In this document: in pieces, positions 10,702 to 22,420 of the stretch
How the letters are laid out: each line of letters starts with the position of its first letter
How positions within the stretch are numbered: the stretch's first letter is position 1
Assembly (NCBI GenBank): GCA_946811185.2
Contig: OX328107.1
Span: 41,654,360-41,718,359 of the forward strand
From: Hippopus hippopus
Taxonomy: Eukaryota; Mollusca; Bivalvia; Cardiida; Cardiidae
Length of the DNA: 64,000 bases
Direction: 5' to 3'
The notes under the pieces: model-generated
Database searches by the model: none
Seen by the model: the letters and a program-made list of their open reading frames with translations, nothing else
What the model was told of the DNA's origin: nothing
Position numbers and translations under genes: made by a program

Positions 10702-11895
10702 TTAACTCCCATTTATCTAGATTGACTTTGTAACTTTGTTTTTTCTTCTCTCATTGCTTATTGCACAACCAAGACTCTCCCACACGGTGTTATATTTTAA
10801 ATATACCTATTTAGCTTTTTTTAAAACTCATTACAAATCAACTTATGCATAGTACATGCACCAAGTACTAATTTACATGGAAGAAAGGAAGGACATATGA
10901 AAGAAAGGATTAAGTCTTTTTAAGGTGTCACACTGCTGGTTTTTTGCCATAGTGAAAATAAAGTGAAATAGACCATGTTTGAAGCTTCACAGATCGCTTA
11001 ATGGCAAACCTTTGGCTTCTCTGTCTGTTGCTCCCAAAAGTAGATCCATAGTCCTTCAAAAAATGGAAAAAAAACCCAACATGTCAGCCGACTGTGCTTT
11101 TTCGATAAATCCCAACCAAGGCACCCTAGAACTTCCAAAGGTCACTTTTTGTATTTAGAGCACAGGCATTTGATTTTTTTTTCAAAGCGGTAACTGTCCT
11201 CTAAACCTTAACATGTTAGACAAATTGTTCAAATTGTATCACCTACCAAACGCAACCCAGTGTTCTGTGCATGTATTTTTCCCCTAATTATTTCTAAACT
11301 GGAGTGGAAAAAGTTATTACTCTCATTGTGTTCTGTAGTAATTTATCTTCGATATGGTAGAAAGAACAAATCAAAATGGATAAAATGCTAAGATAGTAAT
11401 AATGTAATTATGAAGTTTTGAGGCAAAGCAAGTTATGGAAATGGAAATGTAAATACCATTGTAAACATACACTGAACTAATCTCATTGGTCAATACTATT
11501 ATTAGCATCTTGGTGTTATTTCAAAGGCTGACAGCAAATTTAGTTTCTTTGACAAATCATATTCATCTATGTAGCAGAGTGAAAAAGATTAATGGGTAAA
11601 TTTTAGAATGACTATAAATGAAGATAGGTAAAAGTTAACTGAATATACATGTATAGCAATAGAAACTTTATGGTGATTGGTCAGGAATTGTTAGCCTGAT
11701 GTTACTCGAGGGCCTGTATTTACCTATCTAGCCAGTTGATTGATCTATTTCATTTTTTTGAGTCTCAAGAAAAGTTCTTTCATTAGTTGAATTATTTTTA
11801 AGAGCAGTCTGCAGATTGGCAGAGAAAAACAGTCTCAGCCAGTTAAATGACTTCTGAAATTTTTACTGTTAATCCTTTACCAAAAAATCCAAGTG

Positions 11896-12107
11896 TTAAC
11901 CCATTACCACACAAAGCCGACTTTTGACGACCCTGGAAAAGAAGCCTTTGGAAAACATATTAGGGTAAACAGCATTTTCTCCTTTTCCTACAATGTTTTC
12001 TACCAAGTCAAAGAAAGGTTGCACCATTTGAGCCACACTGAAATTGTTGTCTGCAGATGCTTTCAATTTGGACAAGTCTAAAATTTTGTCGTCTGGTAAA
12101 GGGTTAA
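11896..12107 (+). mobile_element. Family A MITE inserted in another copy's end
   Basis: Starts TTAACCCATTACCACACAAA right after a second, 27-bp family A terminus (from 11870); ends GGTAAAGGGTTAA. One hairpin arm is shortened. Confidence 0.7.
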
Positions 12108-12300
12108 TGACCCTAAGGGCCTTTAAAAACATCGTGGGAAAGGGAGAGACTGCTGGTAACCAGCATTTCCTTCTTCTTTTCCAACCATTTTTTCTACTGT
12201 TTCAAACCCAGATCCCACAGTATGAGCCACATTAATTTGTTATCTGGAAATGTTTTGGACTTGGACAAGTTGTAACTTATGTGGGTTGGTAAGGAGTTGA
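12104..12300 (+). mobile_element. Family A MITE sharing TTAA with previous copy
   Basis: The TTAA at 12104-12107 serves both elements; its left arm begins directly at TGACCCTAAG. Confidence 0.65.
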
Positions 12301-12481
12301 GGGAAGTTTTTAGATTGGGTGCGATGAACAGTTTCAGCTGGTCAAAGGACTTCTCTTAAATTTTTCAACAATTAAAGAGCCAAATGTTATAGGTTTGGTG
12401 GATCTTATGTGCTTAATAACTAACTGTGTGTTTTTGCTGTGTACTAATATCTTACCTGCTTTTCTAACTATTGTGTTGTAG

Positions 12482-12568
12482 TTGAAGCTTTATCAGTAGA
12501 TAGTTTTCCAGTGGAAAAATTGCCAGATATTGTAGAATTGATTAAATCAGAAAAGAGCATCGAGAAAG
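12482..12568 (+). CDS. PIFO: Pitchfork, second N-terminal exon
   Basis: Acceptor TTGTGTTGTAG (ending 12481), donor GTAAAAG at 12569. It encodes an acidic/amphipathic stretch (VEALSVDSFPVEKLPDIVEL). Entry and exit phases fit both neighbours. No domain was recognised here; it extends the N-terminus relative to the roughly 190-residue vertebrate protein. Confidence 0.65.
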
Positions 12569-13109
12569 GTAAAAGGGACTTTCCTCTATGATATTTGTTT
12601 CATTTTTATTTGTTTTATCCTTCATTTTTCCTTTTCATATTTATTGTTTTTCTTTAACTGTATATGAATTCTCAATGTAAGATAACAAAGATGTTATTAA
12701 TCTTATTTTCTATTGAATATGATCTATAAAGTTTGATATCTGTAATTCTAATTATGTTTTTAAAACTTTTTAATGAATTATGCATAGATTTAACTGCATT
12801 AAGTATATTGGTTGGAGAATAAAGACAAATAGAGAAACTGTACTGAGGGAGCTATTTTAATCTTTGCCATGACTGTGTGTATAGGACTATATTTATAGAT
12901 CTAACTTGTTGAATTTTGTGTTTTTTCCTGCAGTACTTTAGTTGAAAAATTTTGAACTTTAAATCATGAAAAAATAAACTTTATTTTATACACGTGTTGA
13001 TGACACAAGTATAACATTTGAGAAATGAACCATTGTCATAAACTAAAGGCCTCTGTTGTTTAACTTTTAGTGCACTAAGTTACTGAAACAGATGATTTAA
13101 ACCAAGACA

Positions 13110-13321
13110 CTGTACCACACAATTCTGAGTTTTGATGATTCTGAGAAAGAAGACTTTGTAAAACTTTTTGGGATAAGGAGAAAATACCTGCATCTCCTCC
13201 TTTTCCCATGATGTTTTCTACTTATTCAAGGAAAAATAATATTATCAAAAAAAACTCATGGATTTTTGTCTGTAAATTCCTTTAATAGGGATGAGTCCAA
13301 AATTTTGCAGTGTGGTAAAGT
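13110..13321 (+). mobile_element. Family A MITE, decayed
   Basis: TGTACCACACAATTCTGAGT start, GTGTGGTAAAGTTG end; hairpin poor. Confidence 0.6.
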
Positions 13322-13453
13322 TGCTTGGGACTAACCCTTCAACCTGTCACTACTGTCCCCCCATTTTGTAAATTTCAGATAATTACTATATAAGATCATC
13401 AAATTTTGATTTAAGGGCAATCAGGATAATTAAAAAAAGGGTCAAACTCACAT

Positions 13454-13714
13454 GAGCCATGCTCTGGCAAAAAAAGGTTTAATGCACTTTCACGATACGG
13501 TACACCAAGCAAGTTAACACATAATTACAGATCCATAAAATCCATTTAGTCTACAATCGACTGGATCTGGAGGTAGACTGATCCTTTGATTTGAAGAAAA
13601 TTCACAAAGAGCAAAAAGTTTAGACCCATGTCAGCCTGCACAGACTGCATAGACTGACATGAGTTGATACCTTTTTACAGATGCATCGTGCCCCCTTTTC
13701 ACAGAGCATGGCTC
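13454..13714 (-). mobile_element. Family B element in pitchfork intron
   Basis: GAGCCATGCTCTGGCAAAAA start, TTTTCACAGAGCATGGCTCA end. Confidence 0.75.
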
Positions 13715-13757
13715 AGTCATTTTTTATATCCCTGACCCTCAGATATTTTCAAAGTTG

Positions 13758-13903
13758 TCTGCTGGTAACCAGCATTTTCTCCTTTTCCCAAAGTGTTTGT
13801 TACCCTTCCCAAGAGTAATTTCCATTCTTTGATTCACATTTATTTTACTTTGTCATCTGCAATTGCTTTCAATTTTGATGAGTCAAAATTTTCTGGTTTG
13901 GTG
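13758..13903 (+). mobile_element. Family A MITE, right half
   Basis: Begins at the hairpin tip (CTGCTGGTAACCAGCATTTT). Confidence 0.65.
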
Positions 13904-14004
13904 ACGTCACTTTAGGGTTTAAGCACTGTACAAACTCACTGGACATTTTCAGTCTGAATAAGATGCAGATAGTTGCAATTTCATGTTTGCTTTTGTCTGT
14001 AGTG

Positions 14005-14078
14005 TTTCTGCAAAACAAACAGTGTAGATCAAAGATCAGACTGCATGTTTAGTGAAGTCTGATCTACAGTAGCCACAA
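14005..14078. repeat. Family D palindrome
   Basis: AGTGTAGATCAAAGATCAGA and GAAGTCTGATCTACAGTAG. Confidence 0.6.
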
Positions 14079-14327
14079 AGGCAACCATAGTAGCGAAAGG
14101 CACTCTAAGAGTTACGAGTTCACAAATTCCATTTGCTACAAATTTCCCTGATGTTTTTTACTTTTTCTATGGGTAAAAAGTTACATTCCAGGTGAAACAG
14201 AGTATATAAGATATTATCTTTGGCATTAGGACTGGGAAGATTTTCTTTCTAAAAGGGTAGAAATGTCAAAATGTGGGAATCAGATTCAAAAGCTTTAGTC
14301 TTGAAATAATTTCCTTTTGTTTTTCAG

Positions 14328-14473
14328 TGGAAAAGGGGCCCAATGTGTCCTTTATGACAACAAAGGACAGAGAACTTTTCCCCACAAAGATGCCCCAAAA
14401 TAGGTTTGGAAATGAAATCTGTCCCCTACGTGGAGCCCCTCATAGAGGTCCAGGGGCCTATGAAAATGAAGAT
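14328..14473 (+). CDS. PIFO: Pitchfork core exon with the LRGxPHRGPGxY motif
   Basis: Pitchfork (PIFO, also CIMAP3) is a small ciliary protein of the SHIPPO/STPG-repeat type, linked to cilium disassembly and basal body/ciliary microtubules in vertebrates. This exon is the diagnostic one: RELFPTKMPQNRFGNE, then CPLRGAPHRGPGAYENED. It matches the vertebrate block LFPxxxPPNxxGNxxxPLRGxPHRGPGxY. Acceptor TTTTTCAG (ending 14327); strong donor GTAAGTA at 14474; exit phase 0. Assignment is from recalled vertebrate sequence. The PGAY turn is one SHIPPO-like repeat. Confidence 0.92.
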
Positions 14474-14711
14474 GTAAGTACAGTACAGCCGTAATAGCCC
14501 AAAAGTGCACTGAATGAATTCATAAGACAATTTTAGGCAGGACCCCCATCCCCTAAATCATGACAATTTCCGAGTTATTTTGGCAAAAATATCATTTATA
14601 AATATCTTACATTGTAGATTTAGGATCAGGCTGCCAACTTGGGTTGGACAACTTGCCTTCCATTTAAGTAGCATTATTAGTGTATTTCTGAATTTAAAAT
14701 GTAGCACAATT

Positions 14712-14905
14712 TCTTACTAAGGAATGATGATAGTCATTGCAATAGGATACATTCCTCTCTCACTGCTAGTCATTGTTTCCATGATGGTTATGTGGGAAAA
14801 GACTACTGCAAAAATCTCCATGAAAGCATAGATAGGTGAACTGGCTACCAAGGTTTAACTGATACAATATGAAAATAGCATTAAATGCCATACATTAATT
14901 AAATA
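14712..14905 (+). mobile_element. 5'-truncated SINE in pitchfork intron
   Basis: Body GATAGTCATTGCAATAGGAT and tail GATAGGTGAACTGGCTACC...CATTAAATGCCATACATT. Confidence 0.65.
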
Positions 14906-15329
14906 AGCAACCAACGGTACAGTGTAGCAATGAACTGAATGGCTGAGCATAACTTTATTGCCAAATAAATACTATGATTGTTTTGTACCTTAAAAAACAA
15001 CCCAGGGCTACCTTTCACTAAACTACGTACACACAAAATTTGCATGCTCAGTTTAGGTAAGCAATCATTAAGTCTGAAAACAAATATCACTGAATGGCAT
15101 AACTTTACACCAGCTCGTACCTTTGGGTAAAGCAGGGATCATACATATGAGTATATAAGATCCCAAGCAGTTTAATGAGAGGCAGTACAGAATAATAGAA
15201 TTTCCAGGGTCCATTATTCCCCAACCATTCTAAATTGCATTCCTAGTCTAACTCCGAGTTCAGAAAGTAACACAATTTCTGAATGGCTAAACTGTCTGGT
15301 TTAGTCAGTCAGAAACTGTTTTACAGTTC

Positions 15330-15390
15330 ATATCTAAGATCAGATTGCCAGCTGTCTGCAGTCTGACCTTGATCTACACTGACGGCAAAA
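15330..15390. repeat. Family D palindrome
   Basis: TCTAAGATCAGATTGCC and CAGTCTGACCTTGATCTACA. Confidence 0.55.
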
Positions 15391-15489
15391 GAAACTATAG
15401 TTGTGAAAGTTGCTTTAAGGATTAGATTAAGTTTAAGTTAATATGGACCAGTAAGGGAGAATGGTTTGTATGATCTTGAATAAACTCTC

Positions 15490-15700
15490 CCCAATATTTT
15501 TAAGTTTGTCTTTTTCAAATTGAAAGCATTTGCAGATGAAAGATAAACAGTGGCTCAAAAGATTGTTTTTGTCTTTGAAGGAATGGAAAACATTGTGAGA
15601 GGTAAACAAAATTTACTAGTTTTTCCTACTTGTAATTTTTTTAAAAAACCCTCTTCCTTGGGATTCCTAAACTAACAGTTTGTTGGATAATGGGTAAAGA
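15490..15700 (-). mobile_element. Family A MITE, decayed
   Basis: AATTGAAAGCATTTGCAGAT and GGAAAACATTGTGAGA remain. Confidence 0.55.
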
Positions 15701-15709
15701 CCTCAACCC

Positions 15710-15938
15710 TTAACTCTTTACCACATGAGAGAAATTTTAACTAATCCAAGTTGAAAGCATTTGCAGACAACAATTTAAATGCAACTCATTTGAGGATATT
15801 AATCTTTGATAGGGTAGAAAACATTGTGGAAAAAGGAGAAAATGCTGGTTACCAGCATTTTCTCCTTTTCCCTCAATGTTTTCAGAAGGCTTCTTCCTTA
15901 GGGTCGTTAAAAGTAGGGATTGTGTGGTAAAGAGTTAA
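15710..15938 (-). mobile_element. Family A MITE, well preserved
   Basis: TTAACTCTTTACCACATGAG start; near-perfect hairpin; GTGTGGTAAAGAGTTAA end. Confidence 0.85.
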
Positions 15939-15960
15939 AGCACCTTTTACATCTTTAGTT

Positions 15961-16028
15961 GCCTCTGCAACCAGTATAGATCAAGATCAGACTGCACAAA
16001 ACATGCAGTCTGATCCTTGATTTACACC
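15961..16028. repeat. Family D palindrome
   Basis: ATAGATCAAGATCAGACTGC and GCAGTCTGATCCTTGATTTA. Confidence 0.65.
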
Positions 16029-16153
16029 AGGGATCGTATATACACATGTATATAAGATCCCTGTTTACACTGGCTGTATTCCTTAAACATTGTAGACAAA
16101 AGCAACCATCAAATTACAATTATCTGCATCTTATTCTTAGATTGAAATAGTAT

Positions 16154-16380
16154 TTAACCCTCTACCACTTAATCCCAAGTTTTAATGACCCTGTTGGAAA
16201 AGGCTTTTTTTAAACATAGTGGGAAAGGGAGAAAATGCTGGTAACCAGCATTTTCTCCTTTTCTGACATGTTTCTACTCCATCAAATATAGAAATCATCA
16301 TTTGAGCTTCATTTAATTTGTCGTCTGCAAATGCTTTCATTTTGGACCAGTCAAAATTTGGTCATTTGGCAAAGGGTTAA
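16154..16380 (+). mobile_element. Family A MITE
   Basis: TTAACCCTCTACCACTTAAT start; CATTTGGCAAAGGGTTAA end; it lies 60 bp from the pitchfork exon acceptor at 16439. Confidence 0.8.
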
Positions 16381-16439
16381 CTTTTACTTGGCACTATAAG
16401 AGTTAATTTGTAACATTTTATTTTTTTCTTTTTAAACAG

Positions 16440-16538
16440 AAAACCAATTTTTGGTATGGTATAGAACACAAGATCAATTCTATAAAAGGCTATACCATGG
16501 GTGCTCGAACAGGACCAAGATTTCCGAAGGAAAATACA
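16440..16538 (+). CDS. PIFO: Pitchfork core exon with SIKGYTMGART motif
   Basis: Thirty-three codons, phase 0 at both ends. Acceptor TTTTTAAACAG (ending 16439), donor GTGAGT at 16539. Motif NSIKGYTMGARTGPRF equals the vertebrate pitchfork TSIKGYTLGARTxxRF block. It immediately follows a family A MITE ending at 16380, whose terminus lies only 60 bp from the acceptor. Confidence 0.92.
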
Positions 16539-17155
16539 GTGAGTCTCAACCAACTTAAAAATCACGTACATAGGAATTTATGTCACTTCTGTGCCTAACT
16601 TTACCAATTGATCTGTGCATCATACTCCAGCAGTCATATGTCCGCCCTGGATTTAACAACACCATAATGGTGCAGTAAAAAGTCACACTTGTTGCAAATA
16701 CTTTTTCATGAACTTAAAAGCAATTAGTATTGAAACCAAATAAAGTAGATCTTGACATGCTGTTTTAAAAGAGCGTGAATTCTTACGCCAAATTTACAGT
16801 ATCACTCATTTGATCTGGACATTAGTTTGTTGGAGTAAGATACATAGATCGTTCGATGAAATTTAGCACAAAAGATAGAGAAAGCCATTGACCTTGGCAT
16901 TTTGTCAAAGACCTACTATTTTCTGTGCATTGTATCAAAACAACAAAAACAAAAAAAACTTTTTTCTCCAGCCTGTGTTTATTATGCCTTCAGTTATGTA
17001 GATTACACATGTTGCACATGGATGTTTTCAAAATTGCCTTCAGGAATATATAAGTTTTGATTTCATTTTATTAAAAGACAATGATTAGAATCACTTTTGA
17101 AAAATAATTTATGACCTCATATACATGAACAACAATAGATAAATGCATGTGCTGA

Positions 17156-17422
17156 TATGGCCTGCAACACGTGAAAAGGGGCATTTGGACATTTGCGTAA
17201 AGTGTCATCCCAGATCATCCTGCGCAGTCTGCGCAGGCTGATCCGAGACGACACTTTCTGATTGTGTGTGATTTTCTGTTTCACGTAAGTCTACTCTAGG
17301 ACAAAATCTAATATTGACGTAAAGTACCGTCTCGGATTAGCCTGCGTGGACTGCGCAGGCTGATCCAAGAAGACACTTTACACAAATGTCCGAATGCCCC
17401 TTTTAGCGTGTTGCAAGCCATA
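17156..17422. mobile_element. Family C GC-palindrome element
   Basis: Inverted ends ATGGCCTGCAACACG...GGGGCAT and ATGCCCCTTTTAGCGTGTTG. It has two inner GCCTGCGCAG palindromes flanked by CGAGACGACACTTT. The second copy is at 57948-58214. Confidence 0.75.
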
Positions 17423-17439
17423 TGATCTGTTGTTGAACT

Positions 17440-17645
17440 CTTACCATTCAACATAATTTCATTCCTGTCTTATTCCTGTCTAAATTGAAAGCATTTTGCA
17501 TTCTACAGATTACACATAGCTCAAATAATAGGATTGTCTTTGGAAGGGAAGGAAACATTGGGGAAAGGAGAAAATACTTGTTTCCAACATTGTTTTCAAA
17601 ACCTTCCACAGTCTTTGAAACACAGGATTGTTTGACAAAGGGCTT
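17440..17645 (-). mobile_element. Family A MITE, decayed
   Basis: AAATTGAAAGCATTTTGCAT and the GAAAGGAGAAAATACTTG hairpin arm remain. Confidence 0.55.
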
Positions 17646-17749
17646 CAAAACTCTCTTTTTTTTGTTCAGGTTTCTTTATTATCAAATAATGTGTGGCAAA
17701 AAGAAGATAGTTGGTTGTACATCTTGAAAAGTCTTTCACTGTATTTCAG

Positions 17750-17839
17750 GAACCAATATTAAATTTGAGATCAAAATCTGATATAATGGCTTCAGACAGG
17801 TCTCTTGACATTTATCAAAGACAAAATACTTGGTATAAG
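17750..17839 (+). CDS. PIFO: Pitchfork middle exon
   Basis: Thirty codons, phase 0 at both ends. Acceptor TGTATTTCAG (ending 17749), donor GTAATA at 17840. It encodes a basic/polar linker ending SLDIYQRQNTWYK, in the position of the less conserved RYQK... linker of vertebrate pitchfork. The following intron (17840-23908) carries a pearl-type element and the nested mariner insertion. Confidence 0.8.
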
Positions 17840-18189
17840 GTAATAAAAACAGCACTGATAATCTTTTTGTGTGGGTGAACCTGGTTTAGGAATCAAACTA
17901 TGGTATGCACTTTGGAAGTGATTCACAGTAGAAAAATAATACAATTTGAAGGAGGACATTTTTTTTCTTTTCTCTTTTGAGGAAAAATATATCTTTTATT
18001 TTATTCAGGTTCACATGTTATCGTCAAACTTTAACTCCTGAATATACAATATGAAATTAATCACTTTAAGAATCCTAGTGTTAGATAAAGGAAATGAACA
18101 CATTCAGCCCTTTGGTAAGACATAAATATTGCTATATGAAGGCTGTTTTAAGGTTAGAATACATGCACATGTATCTTACAAAATGGCAA

Positions 18190-18250
18190 AACAGTGTTGA
18201 TTCAATCATAGACGGCATATTTACTGCTGTCTGACCTTGATCCATACTGA
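18190..18250. repeat. Family D palindrome, diverged
   Basis: CAGTGTTGATTCAATCATAG and CTGTCTGACCTTGATCCATA. Confidence 0.5.
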
Positions 18251-18682
18251 ATGAGTATGCAAAAGGGGGGTACCAGCTGGCAGGCCATCTGATTTGTTAT
18301 TCAGTTTATCCCATCCAGTCAGATAGCAGTGTTTTGTCACCTGATTCACAACAAAATTAATGGCCGACTGTAAAATGCAAACATAAAGTGCTGACACTAC
18401 TGTAATCTATGGACACTTAAGAACCTTCATTGTTTTGAAAATCACACAAGTTTGGGTTGTACTGTTTATATATAGAAAAATGAAGTCCATGTGATATGGC
18501 TTTTGAACTTCAATAATGACTTGGATTAAGTACTTTATTCCTATTCCTTCACAGGAATATCTGGGAAAGACTATATAGAACAGAAAATCTAATCTTAGAT
18601 CTGCAATGTCATGTATTATGTGACACATTCTTGCAAGAAAGGCCATAATAATTATTAAAAATATTTGAGTCTTGCAACTGCC

Positions 18683-18901
18683 TTAACTCTTTACCAAACG
18701 ACAAAATTTTGGACTGAGAGCATTTGCAGACAGCAAAATAAAAGTGACTAAAAAATTGAAATATGTTCTAGAAAGGGATGAAAACATTGTGGGAAAAGGA
18801 GAAAATGCTGGTTACCAGCATTTTCTCCTTTTCCCTCAATGTTTTCAAAAGGTTTCTTTCACAAGGTCGTTAAAAGTCGGGATTGTGTGGTAAAGGGTTA
18901 A
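18683..18901 (-). mobile_element. Family A MITE, well preserved
   Basis: TTAACTCTTTACCAAACGAC start; hairpin about 66 nt with one mismatch; GTGTGGTAAAGGGTTAA end. Confidence 0.88.
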
Positions 18902-18925
18902 AATGTCCACGTTTTGTTGTACAGT

Positions 18926-19170
18926 CTTAACACTTTACCACAGAATAATGAGTGATAACAACCCAGGCGTACAAGGCTGTTGAAAATATTGTGGGAAATG
19001 GATAAAATGCTGGTGATCAGCATTTTTTCTTTTTCCAATAATGTTAACAGTTTTTTATCCTTTTACCTACAAATCCTCAAATTTTAGCCAAATTAAAGCC
19101 TAGCTTAGTTGGTCATCAGCAAATAGTTTTCAATATGGATGAGTCTTAAATTTTATTAATGATTTAATAA
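18926..19170 (+). mobile_element. Family A MITE, diverged
   Basis: TTAACACTTTACCACAGAAT start; hairpin with mismatches. Confidence 0.6.
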
Positions 19171-19282
19171 ATCAATCTCTATCTTGGATCTTTTTTTTTT
19201 TTCTGTAGTTTAAGGTAGTGTGCACATTTGGTAAGAGATGGGTGTTTTGATGTGGTGATTTTATTTTGAACTTGGCTGTTTT

Positions 19283-20354
19283 TAGCTCCACTGGCCGAAG
19301 GCCAGTGGGCTTATGTCATGGCCCGTTGTCCGTCGTGCGTCCGTGCATCCTTCCGTGCATCCGTCCATCTGTGTGTTAACTTTTATTTTAAACATCTTCT
19401 TCTCTGAAACTACCCAGTCAATTTTGATGAAACTTCACAGAAATGATCCTGCCATGGTCCTCTTCAGAATTTCTTGAAAGAATTTAATTCCTTCAAAAAC
19501 TCTGGTTGCCATGGCAACAAAACTTAAAAATATTGGAAATCTTTGAAAATCTTCTTGTCTGAAACCATAAGGCCTAGGGCTACCAAATTTGGCATGTAGC
19601 TTTATCTAGTAGACCTCTATCAAGTTCTTCAAATTATAGCCCTGGGGTCAAATTTGACCCTGCCCCGGGGGTCACAAGTTTTACATAGGCTTATATAAAG
19701 AAAACTTCAGAAATCTTCCTGTACCTAGCCATAAGGCCTAGGGTTACCAAATTTTGCATGTGGCTTTATCTAGTGGGCTTCTACCAAGAGTGCCCAACTT
19801 ATAGCCCCGGGGTCAAATTTGACCCCACCCGGGGGTGGAGGGTCACAAGGCTTATATAGAGAAAACTTTAGAAATATCCCTGCTCCTAGCCAGAAGGCCA
19901 AATTTTGCATGTGGCTTTATCTAGTGGATCTCTACCAAGAGTGCCCAATTCATAGCCCTGGGGACAAAATTGGCCCTGCCCCAGGGGTCACAATTTTTAT
20001 ATGGGCTTACATAGACAAAATTTAAGTAATCTCCCTGTACTCAGTAATAAGGCCTAGGGTTACCAAATTTTGCATGTGGCTTTATCTAGTGGGCCTCTAC
20101 CAAGAGTACCCAAATTATAGCCCTAGGGTCGAATTTGACCCCACCCCAGGGGTCAGAAGTTTTATATGGGCTTATGTAGTGAAATCTTTAGAAATTTTCT
20201 TGTTACTTACCGTAAGAACTTGGGCTACCAATTTTAGTCCTGTCTCAGGGATCTTATGTTCAAAACCAATTGGCCAAGTATTGTAATGTTGGGCAGGTAG
20301 GGATTTTATGTATTAGCCAGTGGAGCGATACAGGGCCATCATGGCCCTCTTGTT
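19283..20354 (+). mobile_element. Pearl-type element with about 165-bp tandem units
   Basis: Begins AGCTCCACTGGCCGAAGGCC and ends CCAGTGGAGC, a short spacer, then GGGCCATCATGGCCCTCTTG. So there is a subterminal inverted pair plus a 3' hairpin and a CTCTTGT end. The inside carries four imperfect units; GCATGTGGCTTTATCTAG-like starts at 19592, 19756, 19907 and 20072 (steps 164, 151, 165). Architecture matches the non-autonomous, Helitron-related 'pearl' elements known from bivalves. No coding capacity. Confidence 0.75.
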
Positions 20355-21093
20355 TAAAGAAAATACCATGGTATTGTCATTACCCTGTTTTTGCCTGCAT
20401 CACGGTTGTCATTTGAAGACTTTCATATTTTCTCATATCATTTTTTTGCTTTCTCATATCTTATTCGTACTAAAGATATTTTAAGGTAGTAGTTTCCTAC
20501 TGAAAGGGTAACCCATTGTGGAAGTGAGGTAACTCTCATTACACTTTGACAAAGTTATGTCCCTTTTTCAACATCTATTTAGATCCCCATCTTCTTAGAT
20601 CATGTTTGTGTTGAATATACCTGTCAATACTTTTCTTATGCCAAAGTCATTGCCATTTTTTGGTGTTATTGCCATTGAAGTCATCTGACATGGATGTCAT
20701 AAGCCTTCACTGAAAATGTACCTGTAACTGAGTGTTGGCAACCATATGCAGTGCTCTTGATATACTATATATTTGAGCCATGCTCTGTGAAAAGGGGGTG
20801 TAATGCATACGCAAATTGTTTCGACCTATGTCAGCCTGGGCAGTCCGTACAGGCTGACATGGACCAAAACTTTTTTCTACTGATCAATTTTCTGCAAGTC
20901 AAAGGAACTCTCAGCCTTGTGGCTCAGCTAGTTGTAAGACAAACTGGACTTTATGGATTCATAATTATATACTACTCACAATTTGATAGGGATCCCTTAG
21001 GTATTTATATATGGGTATATGTTGCAACTATGCAGTTTTGTATTATAAACATCCATTTCCTAAGGAAGTACATTTTATCAGTGTAGCAATGTA

Positions 21094-22420
21094 CGTGGGG
21101 TGATCAGAAAGAACGCGAACCACCCGATTATTTCAAAAACTACTATACTTAAGATAACAAAAATTTGCACAGATGAACATTAATTACCTGGTTACTTACT
21201 CAAGCGTTTAAATGACGTCATAGGCAAATAAGAAAAGAGTGACGTCATTTCAATGACATCACATACTGCGTTAGCGGTTCACAATGTCGGATGACGTTTT
21301 ATTTGAGCAGAGAGTATTTATAAAGTTTTACGTTAAACTCGGAAAGTCTTCATCGGAAATTAAGGCCGATTTAGATAAAGTTTATGGGGCTTCAGCACTT
21401 AAGAAAACCAGTATTTGTAAATGGATTGGACGATTTAGAGAAGGACGCGAAACCGTTGAAAATGACCCTAAATCTGGCCGTCCATCAACATCAGTAACGG
21501 ACAAAACTATCACGGATGTGCAGCAGCATGTAAAGCAAGATCGTCGAGTTACTGTCAGGGAAATAGCTGACACATTTAGCATTTCCTATGGAAGTGCACA
21601 GGAGATTTTAACTGACAAACTTGAAATGTCGCGTGTTTGTGCAAGGTGGGTGCCTCGGCTACTGACGCCCGAGCAAATGGGGGTTAGGGTCGAAATTTGT
21701 TCTGAAATTTTAGAACGCATTAGGAAAGAAGGATCAAACTTTACTGATCGTATTGTGACATGCGATGAAACATGGGTACACTTTTACGAGCCCGAATCTA
21801 AACAACAAAGCAGTGTATGGAAACATCCAACATCGCCGTCCCCTGTTAAAGCCAAACTTTCTAAGTCTGTTGGTAAAGTTATGTGCATCATGTTTTTCTC
21901 TTCTCAACGTTTTCTTCTAAATCATGTTGTACCTATACATACTACAGTCAATGCTGAGTATTATGCCAGCATTATTCGAATGAATTTAATACAGGCCATC
22001 CGAAAAAAACAGCCGGAACTTCTATGGAGAGGCGTCATTTTACATCAAGATAATGCTCCCGCTCACAAAGCCAAACTTGTACAGGAAGTTTTGAAAAAAC
22101 TAAACATAGAAACATTAGACCATCCTGCCTATAGTCCAGACCTGGCCCCATGTGACTTTTGGCTATTTCCTGTTTTGAAAGATTCTCTACGTGGCACGCG
22201 CTACGAGAGCAGAGAGGAGCTAACCCATGCCATGACCGGGTCGTTGAGAGTGATGTCACGTGACGGGCTCGCGCACGTGTTTCGCGCATGGGAATCAAGA
22301 ATGAATAAGTGCATAGAACACAAAGGAGGTTACTTTGAAAAACAGTAAACATTCCAAGTTGATTTTTATAACAATATTCCGATAAAGGCACTGGTCCGCG
22401 TTCTTTCTGATCACCCCTCG
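21094..22420 (+). mobile_element. Complete mariner-family DNA transposon
   Basis: 1327 bp with terminal inverted repeats of about 30 bp (left CGTGGGGTGATCAGAAAG, right complement CGAGGGGTGATCAGAAAG). It is flanked by TA at 21092-21093 and 22421-22422, the mariner target duplication. It carries one intact transposase ORF. It sits in the pitchfork intron, inside two older elements (20970-22510 and 20774-22578). Confidence 0.95.
21284..22348 (+). CDS. Mariner transposase, intact
   Basis: 354 aa, the usual mariner length. The N-terminal helix-turn-helix region (about 1-115) binds the inverted repeats. The catalytic domain has the D,D34D triad: D161 (CDETW), D256 (LHQDNAPAH) and D291 (YSPDLAPCDFWLFP). 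I counted 94 residues between the first two aspartates and 34 between the last two. The conserved linker motif WVPRLLTPEQ is present (122-131). No stop or frameshift is seen. With matching ends and clean TA duplication, this suggests a young, possibly active copy. The ATG at 21284 starts MSDDVLFEQR, a normal mariner N-terminus. Confidence 0.95.
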   Translation: MSDDVLFEQRVFIKFYVKLGKSSSEIKADLDKVYGASALKKTSICKWIGRFREGRETVENDPKSGRPSTSVTDKTITDVQQHVKQDRRVTVREIADTFSISYGSAQEILTDKLEMSRVCARWVPRLLTPEQMGVRVEICSEILERIRKEGSNFTDRIVTCDETWVHFYEPESKQQSSVWKHPTSPSPVKAKLSKSVGKVMCIMFFSSQRFLLNHVVPIHTTVNAEYYASIIRMNLIQAIRKKQPELLWRGVILHQDNAPAHKAKLVQEVLKKLNIETLDHPAYSPDLAPCDFWLFPVLKDSLRGTRYESREELTHAMTGSLRVMSRDGLAHVFRAWESRMNKCIEHKGGYFEKQ

